Shown here: piece by piece, positions 37,847 through 47,193 of the stretch
How the letters are laid out: each line of letters starts with the position of its first letter
Numbering within the stretch: position 1 is the stretch's first letter
Assembly (NCBI GenBank): GCA_963820545.1
Contig: CAWGAJ010000002.1
Span: 868,001 to 932,000 of the forward strand
Direction: 5' to 3'
Source: CAWGAJ01 sp963820545
Lineage (GTDB): Bacteria > Planctomycetota > Planctomycetia > Pirellulales > Thermoguttaceae
Length of the DNA: 64,000 bases
The notes under the pieces: generated by a model
Told to the model about the DNA's origin: nothing
What the model saw: only the letters and a program-made list of their open reading frames with translations
The model's database searches: none
Translations under genes and position numbers: made by a program

Positions 37847-38629
37847 ATGTCCTCCGAATATCTCGAAAAACTTTTTGGGCTTGGCGGACAGACGGCGGTC
37901 GTAATCGGCGGCGCGGGAGTGCTCGGCGGGGCATTGTGCGCGGGCTTAGTGCAAGCCGGCGCAAGGGTGATCGTCGCTGATCTGACAGAAGAAGGTTGCA
38001 AGGCCCGCGTGGCGGAGTTGGAAAAGTTAAGCGGCAAGGCCGGTTTTTGCCTGGTCGATGTCACCTCGCGCCAGTCGATCGAAAACCTCTTGGCCAAATC
38101 CATCGCACAAACCGGCCGCGTGCAGATCTTGATCAACTGTGCCGGCGTGAATGTGGGCAACGATTTTCTGGAGGCCACCGACGCGGATTGGGATCGGGTG
38201 ATGTCGGTCAATCTGAAGGGGATTTTTCAGGCCTGTCAGATATTCGGCAAGCACATGCTCCAACACGGCGGCGGTTCGATTGTCAACATCGGCAGCGTCA
38301 CTTCGCACCTGCCGCTCTCGCGGGTGTTTGCATACGGCGCGTCCAAAGCGGGCGTTTTGAACCTCTCGCGAAACATCGCCCACGAGTTCGGCCCGAAGGG
38401 TGTGCGCGTGAACGTGATTTGCCCGGGTTTTTTCGTGGCCGAACAAAATCGCAAACTGCTTACCCCGGAGCGCATCGAAAACATCATGCGCCACACGCCC
38501 ATGAATCGCTTCGGTGAACCGGAAGAATTGGTCGGTGCACTGCTGCTTCTGGTCTCGCCCAAGGCCGGCAGTTTCATCACCGGCGCGGCGATCAACGTCG
38601 ACGGCGGCTTCACCGCCGCGTGGCTGTAA
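37847..38629 (+). CDS. Short-chain dehydrogenase/reductase (sugar-acid type)
   Basis: 260 residues. An NAD(P)-dependent oxidoreductase of the classical SDR fold: GGAGVLGGALCAG (cofactor loop), ADLTEEG (Asp after strand 2 favours NAD), NCAGVN, SVTSHLPLSRVFAYGASKAG with Ser/Tyr/Lys catalytic residues, and the C-terminal GAAINVDGGFTAAWL. The MPNRF-like segment and the ending resemble gluconate 5-dehydrogenases and mannonate oxidoreductases. It sits downstream of gnd, which supports a sugar-acid substrate. AAGGA precedes the ATG. Confidence 0.88.
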   Translation: MSSEYLEKLFGLGGQTAVVIGGAGVLGGALCAGLVQAGARVIVADLTEEGCKARVAELEKLSGKAGFCLVDVTSRQSIENLLAKSIAQTGRVQILINCAGVNVGNDFLEATDADWDRVMSVNLKGIFQACQIFGKHMLQHGGGSIVNIGSVTSHLPLSRVFAYGASKAGVLNLSRNIAHEFGPKGVRVNVICPGFFVAEQNRKLLTPERIENIMRHTPMNRFGEPEELVGALLLLVSPKAGSFITGAAINVDGGFTAAWL

Positions 38630-38653
38630 AAATAAAGGGATTGTGGATTTGTA

Positions 38654-38680
38654 AAGCCGCGACCACTGGTCGCGGTTTTA
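38654..38680 (+). terminator. Palindrome/terminator after the carbon-metabolism operon
   Basis: GCCGCGACC-ACT-GGTCGCGG stem followed by TTTTA, 25 bases after the SDR stop. Related palindromes lie at 49935 and 61226-61324. Confidence 0.65.
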
Positions 38681-38748
38681 GATTATGATCAAAAACTGCC
38701 ATTGCTTAGACAGTTGACTAACCATAAAAATGAGGGGATAATATCTAT

Positions 38749-38932
38749 ATGAGCATCATCGACACGAACACCGAACTTGGAGAGGCAGTTCGCTTTGCTC
38801 TCATGCACAAGGCCGATCCTGCCATTTTGAAGCACATTGAAGAAGAATCCGCGCATCCGCGAGGAGCTTCGGAAGAAACATGGCTTGACGAACGTCGCAG
38901 CCGAATTAGTCCGGGAAGTCCGCGACGAATGA
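38749..38932 (+). pseudogene. VapB-like antitoxin, frameshifted
   Basis: The frame from 38749 encodes an antitoxin-like N-terminus (LMHKADPAILKHIEEES). After a shift near 38845-38850, the alternative frame reads ARIREELRKKHGLTNVAAEL and VREVRDE, then a stop. That stop (38930-38932) overlaps the ATG of the VapC gene by ATGA, the usual vapBC arrangement. Without the correction the frame runs into vapC and looks like one fused 200-residue protein. Either the antitoxin is broken or the sequence has an indel. Confidence 0.75.
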
Positions 38933-39351
38933 AGTATGTTCTGGACGCATCGGTGGCCTTGAAGTGGGTTTTGTCCGAGATCGATTCGGACAAAGCCGAT
39001 GCTCTCCGGGATGCCTTTCGCAAAGGCATCCACGATTTTCTCGCTCCCGACGTGTTTCCCATCGAAGTTGGCCACGCTATTACGAAAGCCGAACGCCGTG
39101 GGCTCATTACCACCGCTGAGGGTTCCGTCTTGCTCGGGAACATCCTTACAACACTTCCGCAACTCGTTCCATCGCTTCCTCTGCTTCCCGAAGCATACGC
39201 TTTGGCTTCTGCCGCAAGGATTTCCCTGTACGATTGTCTCTACGTTGCGCTCGCGGATCGAGAGGGTTGCCATCTTGTCACTGCGGATACTCGACTAATC
39301 AACATGTTCCAGAAAGATCGTCCATTCGTCATCGGGCTCTCCTCTCTTTGA
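38929..39351 (+). CDS. PIN-domain toxin VapC
   Basis: 140 residues. An RNA-cleaving toxin of type II toxin-antitoxin systems. The PIN acids are visible: Asp6 in YVLDASVALKWV, Glu in FPIEVGHAI, Asp in SLYDCLYVALA and Asp in LVTADTRL. The start is the ATG overlapping the antitoxin stop, which restores the normal PIN N-terminus. The toxin looks intact while its antitoxin gene is frameshifted, which would be harmful if both were real, so a sequence error in vapB is likely. Confidence 0.88.
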   Translation: MKYVLDASVALKWVLSEIDSDKADALRDAFRKGIHDFLAPDVFPIEVGHAITKAERRGLITTAEGSVLLGNILTTLPQLVPSLPLLPEAYALASAARISLYDCLYVALADREGCHLVTADTRLINMFQKDRPFVIGLSSL

Positions 39352-39404
39352 TACATCTGCCAGGAGCCTTGGAAAAGAAATTTTTTCATCACTATAATCT
39401 CTCT

Positions 39405-40456
39405 ATGACGAATGCATATTTGCCGCTTCAACTTGGGCCGCTATGGATCGATTTTCCCGTGATCCAGGCGGCTTTAAGCGGGTACAGCGATTGGCCGATG
39501 CGGGTGATCGCCAAACGATTAGGCGCACCGTATACCATCTGCGAGGTCATGCTCGATCAGTTCATCCTCAGCGTGACCAAAGGCAGGAAAGCAAAAAGGT
39601 TTCTACGCATCAGTGACGAAGAGCATCCCTGCGGGGCACAGTTGATGGGCGCAGTGCCGGAAGAATTTCCGCCTGCGGTGATTAGACTGGTCGAAGCCGG
39701 GTTTGACGCCATAGATTTAAACTTTGCCTGTCCGGTGAAAAAAGTGCTGGGCCGATGCCGCGGCGGTTTTTTATTGAGCCGGCCTGAAGTTGCCCTGGAA
39801 ATTGTGGCCCGGGTGCGCGAGGCCTTGCCCGATCGCGTGCCGGTTACTATCAAAATGCGGCGCGGAATGGACGACAGCCCGCAAAGCCGGGATGACTTTT
39901 ATGCCATTTTCGACGGGGCCTTTCGGCTGGGCGCGGCCGCGATCACCGTTCACGGCCGCACTGTGCGCCAGCGCTACGAAGGCCGAAGTTCCTGGCAGTT
40001 CCTCCACGAAGTAAAGCAACATGCCGGCCACCGGGTGGTCATCGGCAGCGGCGATGTATTCACTGCCCGGGATTGCCTGGAAATGTTCGCCCAGACCAAC
40101 GTGGACGGCGTGGCAATTGCCCGGGGGGCGATCGGCAATCCCTGGATTTTGCGCAAGTCCGGGCCTTGGCCGAGGGTCGGGAAACGCCGCCGCCCAGTCT
40201 GCACCAGCAGCGCAATGTGATTGCCGAGCACTATCGCCTGGCTGGGGAGATATACGGACCGAAGCGTTGCTGCGCCTTGATGCGCAAGTTCGGCATCAAG
40301 TACTCCCGATTACATCCGCAAGCAGCGGATGTGCGCAAGGCGTTTATCGCTGTCAAGGAACCGAACGATTGGCGCGCCGTTTTGGAAAAATGGTACGCCG
40401 ACGATCAAGGCGGGAGTTGGCCGACAACGGTCGATGAAACCTGTTATTCACAATAA
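39405..40456 (+). CDS. tRNA-dihydrouridine synthase (Dus family), frameshifted
   Basis: FMN enzyme reducing uridines in tRNA D loops, about 350 residues when repaired. The barrel starts QAALSGYSDWPMRVIAKRLG and contains GAQLMG, DLNFACPVKK with the catalytic Cys, TIKMRRGMDD, ITVHGRTVRQ and GSGDVFTA. After GNPWI the frame breaks at about 40155. Adding one base gives GNPWIFAQVRALAEGRE, continuing in the second frame (NVIAEHYRLAGEIYG, YSRLHPQAADVRKAF) to 40456. The residue pattern is DusB-like. The start is the ATG at 39405; no clear ribosome site. Confidence 0.83.
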
Positions 40457-40520
40457 TAGCGTTACCGCGCGGGAGCGTGGGAACGAAACGATTTGCAATT
40501 ATTATGCAAAAAACACCCGC

Positions 40521-41666
40521 TTATCGTCTTGTTCGGCGCCGCCGGGCAAAGGCAAAGAAACCCATGCCGCCGATGCCCAATAGAACAAGCGTAGCAGGTT
40601 CAGGCACAAGAAGAGTCATCAGAAAGGCGTGGGTCTCATTGTTGTGTAAACCCCAGCCTACGATCTGAGATGAGCTATTGATTCCCCGCGCCTCCTGCAA
40701 TGTCCAATTCAAACCTGAATCGATTAAATCATTCAGGTCATTCATGGTAGCGTTCTTATAAAGAAAGGCGTGTATATCGCCTCCGGCGGAGATTTCGCTC
40801 CAGCCGACGATCTGCCCCTGGTCGTTAATGCCATAGGCATGACTTTTCTTGAGACTGCCGCCTAGTGAACCCAGGTCTTGCAGGGGCCCGCCGGTGTAAA
40901 GAAAAGCGTGTTCAATGCCGCCACCTATTTCGCTCCAGCCCACAACATGCCCGCTGGCATTCAGAGCTGAGGCATAACTGTTCGTACCGCCGGTTATTAC
41001 GCCCAGGTCCAACATTCCCCCGTTTGAGTATAGAAAAGCGTTATTGGCGGCGTTACTAGTGGTCTGACAGTAACCTGCAATCTGCCCGCCGGCGTTGATG
41101 GCATAGGCACGACTGTTTGTGCCCCCAAGGCCAGGATTGTGCAGATCAGTCGTCAACCCATTAGCAATGTTATAAAGAAAGCCATGAGTATCAGCACCAC
41201 CACCGCTGCCGCCACCGCCGCCGCCACCGACTTCGGACCAGCCCACGATTTGCCCAGCATCATTAATGCCGTATGCACGGTTGTTCAGACCGCCCAGTGT
41301 AGACAGGGCCGTCATGCTTGTGCTAGTATAAAGAAATGCTTGCACGGCGGTGTTGTTAGTGGTCTGAGAGTAACCTACGACCTTTCCGTAGTTGTTGATT
41401 CCATAGGCACGATTGTTCGTGCCGCCCAGAGTATTTATGACTGTCATGGGCCCGCTGCCGCTGTAGAGAAAGGCGTGCTCGACGCCGCTACCGTTTTTGG
41501 AGTAACCTACAACCTGCCCGCTGTTATTGAGGGCGTAGGCATAACTTGCAGTGTCACCCTCCAATGTGCCCAGGTCGACAATGTTATACTCGACAGCAGC
41601 ATAGAGGTTGGCCGTGGCAACAAAGACAAACAATAAAACTGAAAAACATGGTAACAGCTTGTTCAT
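40521..41666 (-). CDS. HAF-repeat PEP-CTERM protein
   Basis: 381 residues from the ATG at 41666 (GAGGGT upstream). A signal peptide (MNKLLPCFSVLLFVFVATANLYA) is followed by six or seven HAF repeats of about 45 residues, each with a YAYALNNSGQVVGYS-like and a HAFLYS-like segment (for example NSYASALNASGHVVGWSEIG). The tail is VPEPATLVLLGIGGMGFFAFARRRR, an exosortase PEP-CTERM signal. It is predicted to be exported and surface-bound. The repeats probably form a beta-propeller. Function unknown. A glycine run (GGGGGGSGGG) lies in the middle repeat. Confidence 0.88.
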   Translation of the reverse strand: MNKLLPCFSVLLFVFVATANLYAAVEYNIVDLGTLEGDTASYAYALNNSGQVVGYSKNGSGVEHAFLYSGSGPMTVINTLGGTNNRAYGINNYGKVVGYSQTTNNTAVQAFLYTSTSMTALSTLGGLNNRAYGINDAGQIVGWSEVGGGGGGGSGGGADTHGFLYNIANGLTTDLHNPGLGGTNSRAYAINAGGQIAGYCQTTSNAANNAFLYSNGGMLDLGVITGGTNSYASALNASGHVVGWSEIGGGIEHAFLYTGGPLQDLGSLGGSLKKSHAYGINDQGQIVGWSEISAGGDIHAFLYKNATMNDLNDLIDSGLNWTLQEARGINSSSQIVGWGLHNNETHAFLMTLLVPEPATLVLLGIGGMGFFAFARRRRTRR

Positions 41667-42074
41667 GACAATGACCCTCATGTTGGCAAACAACTCTGGA
41701 TAAAGAATGAACTTGAACAGCACGCGCAAAACAAAAGAAACACAACGGTGTGCACCAAGACAATATGCGCCAAAAAGAGAGCCGGACTTTAAAAGAAAAA
41801 CTGCGATCTGACCTTTTGTTTGACATAAAGGTTGTCCCGGCCGACGAAATCTAAATGTGTCAAACGAAACGCTACCTCACTAGCGGAAAAAACATTAAAT
41901 CATGAATAATCGATATTTATGACAATCACTATAACATTAGCAAAATAATTGTCAATGACCTGAAAGTAAAAATATTTATTTTCAATGTTGTCTGACAAAA
42001 AAAGAAATGCCCATTACGAAATTTGACATAATGACAGTCAAGCCAGGAATAAATCTATTTTATAAACGAGATTT
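41667..42074. other. Intergenic region of 408 bases
   Basis: AT-rich. No gene is supported. The promoter of the HAF-repeat gene should lie here on the minus strand (AT-rich core about 41880-42000), but boxes could not be fixed. Confidence 0.4.
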
Positions 42075-43096
42075 CTACAAATCGGCATTAGACTGATTAC
42101 CCAGTGCCACGGCCGCGTTGCGCAGTAGCCCGTTGAGTTTCGCCCGCCACAGCGGCGTATCGCGAAAGCGACGGCGAAACGCGTCTTCATCTAGTGCGAA
42201 TAACTCGGCGAGATTGACGGGATTCATTCCCGCCCGGGGTTTGTATTTATTTTCGCTGCTCTTTGGCGTGCGGTGGTTCCACGGACAAGCCTCTTGGCAG
42301 GCATCGCAGCCAAACAGCCGATCGCCGCAGGCTTGGCGTAGTTCTAATGGGATTGTGCCGCGCGATTCAATGGTCAAGTAGCTGACGCACTTGCGCGCAT
42401 CAAGGCAATAAGGGGCCAGGAGCGCCCCGCTGGGGCAGGCGTCGAGGCACGCCCGGCAACTGCCGCAGCGACTTATCTCAGGGAAAAAATTGTTTGTAGG
42501 ACGGTTTGTAGGACGGATTTTCAATCCGTCCGGGACGGAATTCAATTCCGTCCTAATATCTGTTGCATACTGCAATTCTTCAGACGTTAATAAGGCGGCC
42601 AAAAAAATCCAACTGCCAAACTGTTCGTTAATAAGTAGAGTGTTTTTTCCGATCCAGCCGAGGCCGGCCTGTTGGGCAAAGCTGCGTTCCAAAAGGGGCG
42701 CTGTATCGACCACGCCGCGCACAGAACTACGCGGCACAACCTGGCGATGAAATTCGGCTAACTTTTTCAATTGCTCGTGAATCACCTCGTGATAATCAGT
42801 CCCCCAAGCATAACGCGACACTTTGCCTTGTCCTGCGCGGTAGTCGCCGGCTCGGCCGTTCGATAGTTCACGGCCAGCATGAGGATGCTTTTTACGCCGG
42901 GAAGGATTCGGCCGGGATCGCGGTAAAAGTCCAGCCGCTCGGTCAAATATCGCATTTCGCCGGCCATCCCATCGGCCAGCCATCGCTCGAAGTGCTTGAT
43001 GTCCGGCGACGGTGCGGCTGGAGTCGCCCCCACCAGATCAAACCCTAGGCGCCGGGCCTCCTCCTTTAGTGCGATGGTCAACGAACGAGTGTCCAT
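42075..43096 (-). CDS. queG: Epoxyqueuosine reductase, frameshifted
   Basis: Cobalamin/Fe-S enzyme making queuosine in tRNA. From the ATG at 43096 it reads EARRLGFDLVGATPA, GMAGEMRYLTERLDFYRDPG and ILPGVKSILMLAVNY. The frame then breaks near 42833; one extra G gives AQGQGKVSRYAWGTDYHEVI, continuing to GLGWIGKNTLLI, the two [4Fe-4S] motifs CGSCRACLDACPSGAL and CDACQEACPWN, and the C-terminus. A palindromic repeat (42497-42555) adds residues RTELNSVPDGLKIRPTNRPT in frame just before the first cluster motif, an unusual insertion in this family. Confidence 0.87.
42497..42555. repeat. GGACGG palindromic repeat inside queG
   Basis: Three TAGGACGG/CCGTCCTA units with GACGGATTTTCAATCCGTC and GACGGAATTCAATTCCGTC hairpins. 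Read in frame by queG. Confidence 0.8.
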
Positions 43097-43168
43097 TGTT
43101 GTCCTAGGGGCTTTTGAATCAGATGAGGATATTATATAATTTGATCTTTCAAAACTAACATATTTAGC

Positions 43169-43192
43169 CCCGGGTGAACACACCCGGAGCAG
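43169..43192. repeat. Short palindrome upstream of queG
   Basis: CCCGGGTGAACACACCCGG after TTTAG. It is similar in layout to the TTTAGCCC palindromes at 443, 52313, 55372 and 58226. Confidence 0.5.
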
Positions 43193-43233
43193 CGTAAGGA
43201 TTATTATTCAATACTTTCCTCGGTGTGTTTTAT

Positions 43234-43440
43234 ATGCGTTGGTTATTTGGTTGGTTGCTCTGTTTATTGATCGCTTTTCTAACGTTGGGCTGTGGACCGG
43301 CGATCTCCGAAAAGGACATGGGAGCGGTAATCTATGAGGTTCCAAAAGTCAAAGGGGCGGACCAGCCCTACGAAATGCCTGAATTAGCCCCCTGGCAGGA
43401 AGAAGACGAACGCGCCGATCAAGCCGCGGAGGAAGAATAA
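43234..43440 (+). CDS. Small lipoprotein
   Basis: 68 residues from the ATG at 43234. The leader MRWLFGWLLCLLIAFLTLGC ends in a lipobox (LTLGC), so Cys20 should carry lipid. The mature part is short, acidic and proline-containing (EVPKVKGADQPYEMPELAPW, then a run of Glu/Asp). No domain is recognised. Such small acidic lipoproteins are common in planctomycetes, from memory. The gene lies between divergent queG and the PEGA protein gene. Confidence 0.7.
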   Translation: MRWLFGWLLCLLIAFLTLGCGPAISEKDMGAVIYEVPKVKGADQPYEMPELAPWQEEDERADQAAEEE

Positions 43441-43506
43441 TATAGATTATGACCCGGCGGTGTGCATGGCGAAGTCCGCCGCAGCGGGCTTGGTCGGCAG
43501 CTCTAT

Positions 43507-44748
43507 TTAATTGCTGTAACTTGCCTGGATGTCGTCGAACCAGACCTTGCCCGGACCGTAGACTTGCAGTCCGATGCACAGTTTCTTGGTCTTAGGCGGG
43601 ATATTCACCTTGCCCGAGTACTTTTTCCAATCGTGATTGGCGGGCTGATCGGCAGCATTCTTGGCGCCAATGTAAGCGACCCACTTGTGGGAGATCCAAT
43701 TGTTATTCTCATCAAGGAAGACCACATCCAAGATCGCCTTGGTCATGTTCTCGGCTTTCACCTGTGCGGAAACCAGCAGAGTCGATTGGATACCCTTACG
43801 TTCCACGGTCTGCGACCATTGCGCAATAGGGAAGTACGTTTGGGCCGTTTTCTCGATGCACAAACTGGACTTGCCTGCGAACGCGACATTATTATCCCAA
43901 GAGTACGTAACGTCATCGAGTGCCGCGCCTTGCTCCCAATTGTCAGGAGTGTCCTTGCCGGCTTCGGCTCCGGGATTTTTTAAAATGTTCAATGCTTGTG
44001 CCTTTAATTTAACTGGTTTAACGACCATGAAGGAGCTTACTTTCCCATTCATAATGTACATAAAAATCCCGCGAGTGGAGTACTGGAACTGCTTTGCCAA
44101 CGGATTGGGCACAACCAGTTCGGGCTTTCCATAAGATGCAATAACATCTTTCTCAAGGGAGCCTATTTTTATGCCTGACGTTAATGAGAATTCAAATCCC
44201 TCATTAAATTGAATCGCAGTAGCGCCGTGGGGCTCGGAAAAAAGACAATTCACATGGTAACGCGATAACCATGGAACCCAAGGATTGTTGGGTTCAGGAT
44301 TCGCTTCCGGCTCGCCGACGGCTTTGACCAATTCTTCACGAGTTGCGCCGACTTTGAAAGCACCCCAGCCGACGCCTTCGATGACCTGGGGGGCATCGTC
44401 GGCATTGGGCTCCTCAAACGTGCCTGACTTATCGTTCTTGGCATGCGATTTTAGCGACAATTCGATGCGCGTAATTTTTGAAGCCTTGATTTCCACTTCC
44501 CTTTCGATGGGAACACATCCTTCCAGCTTCACAACAATTTTGGCGGTTCCTGGTTCTACTTTGAATAATCCCGGCGTTACGCCAACTTCAGTTCCGTTCA
44601 GAAAAACCTTGGCCCCATCGGGAACGGTGCGAACATACAATTCGGAGGGTGTCTCTTCCGCCGCTGCCGGCTGTACATCGTAGAAGCCAAGAAATCCAAA
44701 GCAGCTCAGGCAAAAAAGCATTCCGGCGGTTTTGTTGAGGGAGTTCAT
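43507..44748 (-). CDS. Secreted PEGA-domain protein with C-terminal carbohydrate-binding-like domain
   Basis: 413 residues from the ATG at 44748, behind AAAGGAAT. A signal peptide (LFCLSCFGFLGFYDVQPAAA) is followed by a PEGA domain (ELYVRTVPDGAKVFLNGTEV, GVTPGLFKVEPG). Then come a region with two short repeats of the type GWGAFKVGATREELVKAVGEP and a C-terminal jelly-roll-like module (NILKNPGAEAGKDTPDNWEQ to VWFDDIQASYSN) resembling family-4/9-type carbohydrate-binding folds. Probably a surface or periplasmic protein. No catalytic residues are seen. Confidence 0.8.
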   Translation of the reverse strand: MNSLNKTAGMLFCLSCFGFLGFYDVQPAAAEETPSELYVRTVPDGAKVFLNGTEVGVTPGLFKVEPGTAKIVVKLEGCVPIEREVEIKASKITRIELSLKSHAKNDKSGTFEEPNADDAPQVIEGVGWGAFKVGATREELVKAVGEPEANPEPNNPWVPWLSRYHVNCLFSEPHGATAIQFNEGFEFSLTSGIKIGSLEKDVIASYGKPELVVPNPLAKQFQYSTRGIFMYIMNGKVSSFMVVKPVKLKAQALNILKNPGAEAGKDTPDNWEQGAALDDVTYSWDNNVAFAGKSSLCIEKTAQTYFPIAQWSQTVERKGIQSTLLVSAQVKAENMTKAILDVVFLDENNNWISHKWVAYIGAKNAADQPANHDWKKYSGKVNIPPKTKKLCIGLQVYGPGKVWFDDIQASYSN

Positions 44749-44793
44749 ATTAATTCCTTTCAGAGAGTCACAGAAAAACAATTGTATCATACT

Positions 44794-44972
44794 ATAAGCT
44801 CATGGGTTGCAACCCGTGGGCTTATCAAGGGCAATAACTGCTGTTCTAAGAAACCTCTCGTTCCCAGGCTCCGCCTGGGAACGTCCCTGAAACGCACCTC
44901 TACCGTGATTAAAGTTAGATATCCGAGGCAGAACTTCGAGCATAGTGTGTTCCCAGGCGGAGCCTGGGAACA
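44794..44972. repeat. Cluster of three palindromes
   Basis: 44794-44825 is the GGGTTGCAACCC palindrome. 44859-44883 (TTCCCAGGCTCCGCCTGGGA) and 44948-44972 (TTCCCAGGCGGAGCCTGGGA) are the same element in opposite orientation, 65 bases apart. No gene is supported between 44749 and 45104. Confidence 0.75.
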
Positions 44973-45104
44973 AGACTACTAATTGCTTCGGTACATATCT
45001 AATAAATATATGCGCGGCGGGGTGAAAATCAGGCTTTGTTGATTGATAAAAAGCCCCATTTACATTAAAATTATGCTGTTTTGCAAGGGAGAAAGGATCT
45101 ATCG

Positions 45105-45834
45105 GTGGTGGAATTCGGTCCAGCGAATGCCTCGGCCTTAAGTAGCAAAACGCGGGCGACGTTGCTTGCCCGCTTGCAGGATGCTTCGGATGCCCTGGCC
45201 TGGGACGAATTTTTCCAGCGGTACTGGCGCCTGATCTATGCCTATGCCAGGCGCTGCAACTGTTCTGAGCATACGGCGGAAGAGGTCGTGCAAGATGTGA
45301 TGTTAAAAGTCTTTGAGCAAAAGGATTTATTTCATTACGATCCCGCGCGGACGGTTTCGCGATTGGCTGGGCACAGTGGTGCGAAACAAGGTGGCCGAAT
45401 TCAGGCGCAGGCCGTCGGAAAGGATGCGCGCCGCCGGCGGCAATTCGGACATCGAACGCATCGAACCGCAATCCGGCAGTGCTGAGCCCGACGACGTTTG
45501 GGAAAATGCCTTTGAAGAAGCCTTGCTGCTGGTCCTGTTGGACATAGTTCGACGGGAAATGAGCCCCCGGGCGTATTTGGCTTTTGAACTTTTTACACTC
45601 CACGAAATGCCGGGCGCCAAAGTAGCGAAACATACCGCTTTAACCCGCAACGGCGTGTATCGGGCGCACAAAAGGGCGCTCCAGCGCCTGCGGGAACTGG
45701 GCGCCGGATATCGCGAAGACGGCCAACTCAGCGACCGCATCAAGCAGGCGTTCCGCTCGCGGCCGCAAGCGGCCATTGAACAGGCGCTTACCACACGGAT
45801 TGAAAAAAGTGGAAGGATGAGGGATGAAGGATGA
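45105..45834 (+). CDS. ECF-type RNA polymerase sigma factor, frameshifted
   Basis: About 240 residues when joined. GTG at 45105 follows AGAAAGGA. Region 2 is clear: WDEFFQRYWRLIYAYARRCN, then EHTAEEVVQDVMLKVFEQKD. After HYDPA (about 45350) the frame breaks and continues one frame away as GRFRDWLGTVVRNKVAEFRR, then region 4 (YLAFELFTLHEMPGAKVAKH, RNGVYRAHKRALQRLREL). The junction needs one base removed or two added. It precedes a Ser/Thr kinase gene, an arrangement characteristic of planctomycete ECF groups in which the kinase is thought to control the sigma factor. Confidence 0.83.
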
Positions 45835-45892
45835 AAAAAACCGCTTGCGGTTTAGCACTACCTATTGAAACTATGAACTGAAAACTATTTCC

Positions 45893-47071
45893 ATGCAAGA
45901 TAACCGCTCGCCGCCGCAAGTGCCCGACTACGACCTGCTTCGCCCGATCGGCGAGGGCGGATTCGGTCGGGTCTGGCTTGCCGCTAATCAAACCACCGGG
46001 CGTTTGCGAGCGGTGAAACTGATTCCCTTGCGGCGATCGGGCGCAACCGATGCGGCCGGACGGGAAATCGTGTCCTTAACTCGTTTGGAAACGAATCGCG
46101 CATGCCGGCATCCGAATCTGCTGAGCATTCATCATGTAGGGAAGACGGCCGAATATCTGTTCTACGTCATGGACCTGGCCGACGACGTTTCCGGCCGGCC
46201 GACAGCGGATGATGCCGACTATCAAGCGGCCACCTTGCAGAATCGCCTGGAAAACGGTCCGCTCGATCCCCAGGAATGCATTTTCTGTGCGCGGCAACTG
46301 CTGGCCGGCTTGGCTTCGCTTCATGAGGCGGGCATGGTCCATCGCGACGTGAAACCGGCCAATTGTCTGTTTGTCGCAGGAGAATTAAAACTTGCCGACT
46401 TCAGCCTTTTGACCGAGGCCAGTCCGCTGGTGTCCACTGCGGGCACCCAAAAATATATGCCGCCGGATGGGCGCATGGACATGCGTGCCGACGTCTATGC
46501 CGCGGGCCTGGTGATCTATGAAATGGTCACGGGATTGCCGGCCGATCGATTTCCCAGTCTGGGCGAAAGGGCCCCGGAAGTTATTGACAATCCTTCGCTC
46601 TGCGTTCTCAGCCGACTTGCGCTCCGGGCTTGCGAGCCCGACCCGCAAAGGCGGTTTAAAAACGGCCGGGAGATGCTCGCTGAATTAGAGGCTTTCAAGC
46701 TGAGAACGGCGGCGCGTCGAAGCCGAGTCAGTCGGCTGACGCCGGTCTTTTTATCGTGTCTTGCCGCACTACTGCTGGGAGCAGTAGGAATATGGATGAG
46801 CCGGCCGCAGCGGCTCCACGTCAACTTTGTTACCTATCCTTTTGAGGCTACAATCTACCTAAACGATGTGCCCCAGGTCGATGCCCAAGGAAATCCCTAC
46901 CGGACGCCTTGTACAATCGAAGATCTCCCGGCGAGAACTTACCGCGTTACATTCAAGCACGACAAATTAGGAGGCCTAGACATGGGGCTGCACGACTTTG
47001 CCCGTGAGCGCCGCGTAGAAGCCCGCTGGGAGCCTGGAACAGATTTAAAGAGATTAGGGATTGGGGATTAG
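45893..47071 (+). CDS. Membrane Ser/Thr protein kinase with C-terminal PEGA-like domain
   Basis: 392 residues. The kinase domain (13-270) has the G-loop IGEGGFGRVW (19-28), Lys42, HRDVKPAN (150-157) and, in place of DFG, LADFSLL (D169-F-S). The metal-binding Asp is kept, but the Gly is replaced by Ser. The activation segment is short (STAGTQKYMPPDG). One membrane helix (LTPVFLSCLAALLLGAVGIW, about 283-302) leads to an outer PEGA-like domain (HVNFVTYPFEATIYLNDVPQ). It follows the sigma factor gene by about 60 bases and is its likely signalling partner. Confidence 0.9.
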   Translation: MQDNRSPPQVPDYDLLRPIGEGGFGRVWLAANQTTGRLRAVKLIPLRRSGATDAAGREIVSLTRLETNRACRHPNLLSIHHVGKTAEYLFYVMDLADDVSGRPTADDADYQAATLQNRLENGPLDPQECIFCARQLLAGLASLHEAGMVHRDVKPANCLFVAGELKLADFSLLTEASPLVSTAGTQKYMPPDGRMDMRADVYAAGLVIYEMVTGLPADRFPSLGERAPEVIDNPSLCVLSRLALRACEPDPQRRFKNGREMLAELEAFKLRTAARRSRVSRLTPVFLSCLAALLLGAVGIWMSRPQRLHVNFVTYPFEATIYLNDVPQVDAQGNPYRTPCTIEDLPARTYRVTFKHDKLGGLDMGLHDFARERRVEARWEPGTDLKRLGIGD

Positions 47072-47079
47072 GAAAAAAG

Positions 47080-47186
47080 GATGAAGGATGAGAGATGAAG
47101 GATGAATTACTCTCCACTCTTCACTATTTATCAATAAGCATTTACATTCATCCCTCATCCTTCATCCCTCATCCTTTCCCTCGCCC
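47080..47186. repeat. GGATGAAGGATGAG low-complexity inverted repeat
   Basis: Runs of GGATGAAGGATGAGAGATG (47080-47103) and their complement TCATCCTTCATCCCTCATCC (47150-47175) lie between the convergent kinase and ATPase genes and can form a long hairpin. Similar words occur at 45812-45832, at the end of the sigma gene. Confidence 0.6.
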
Positions 47187-47193
47187 TTCCTCC

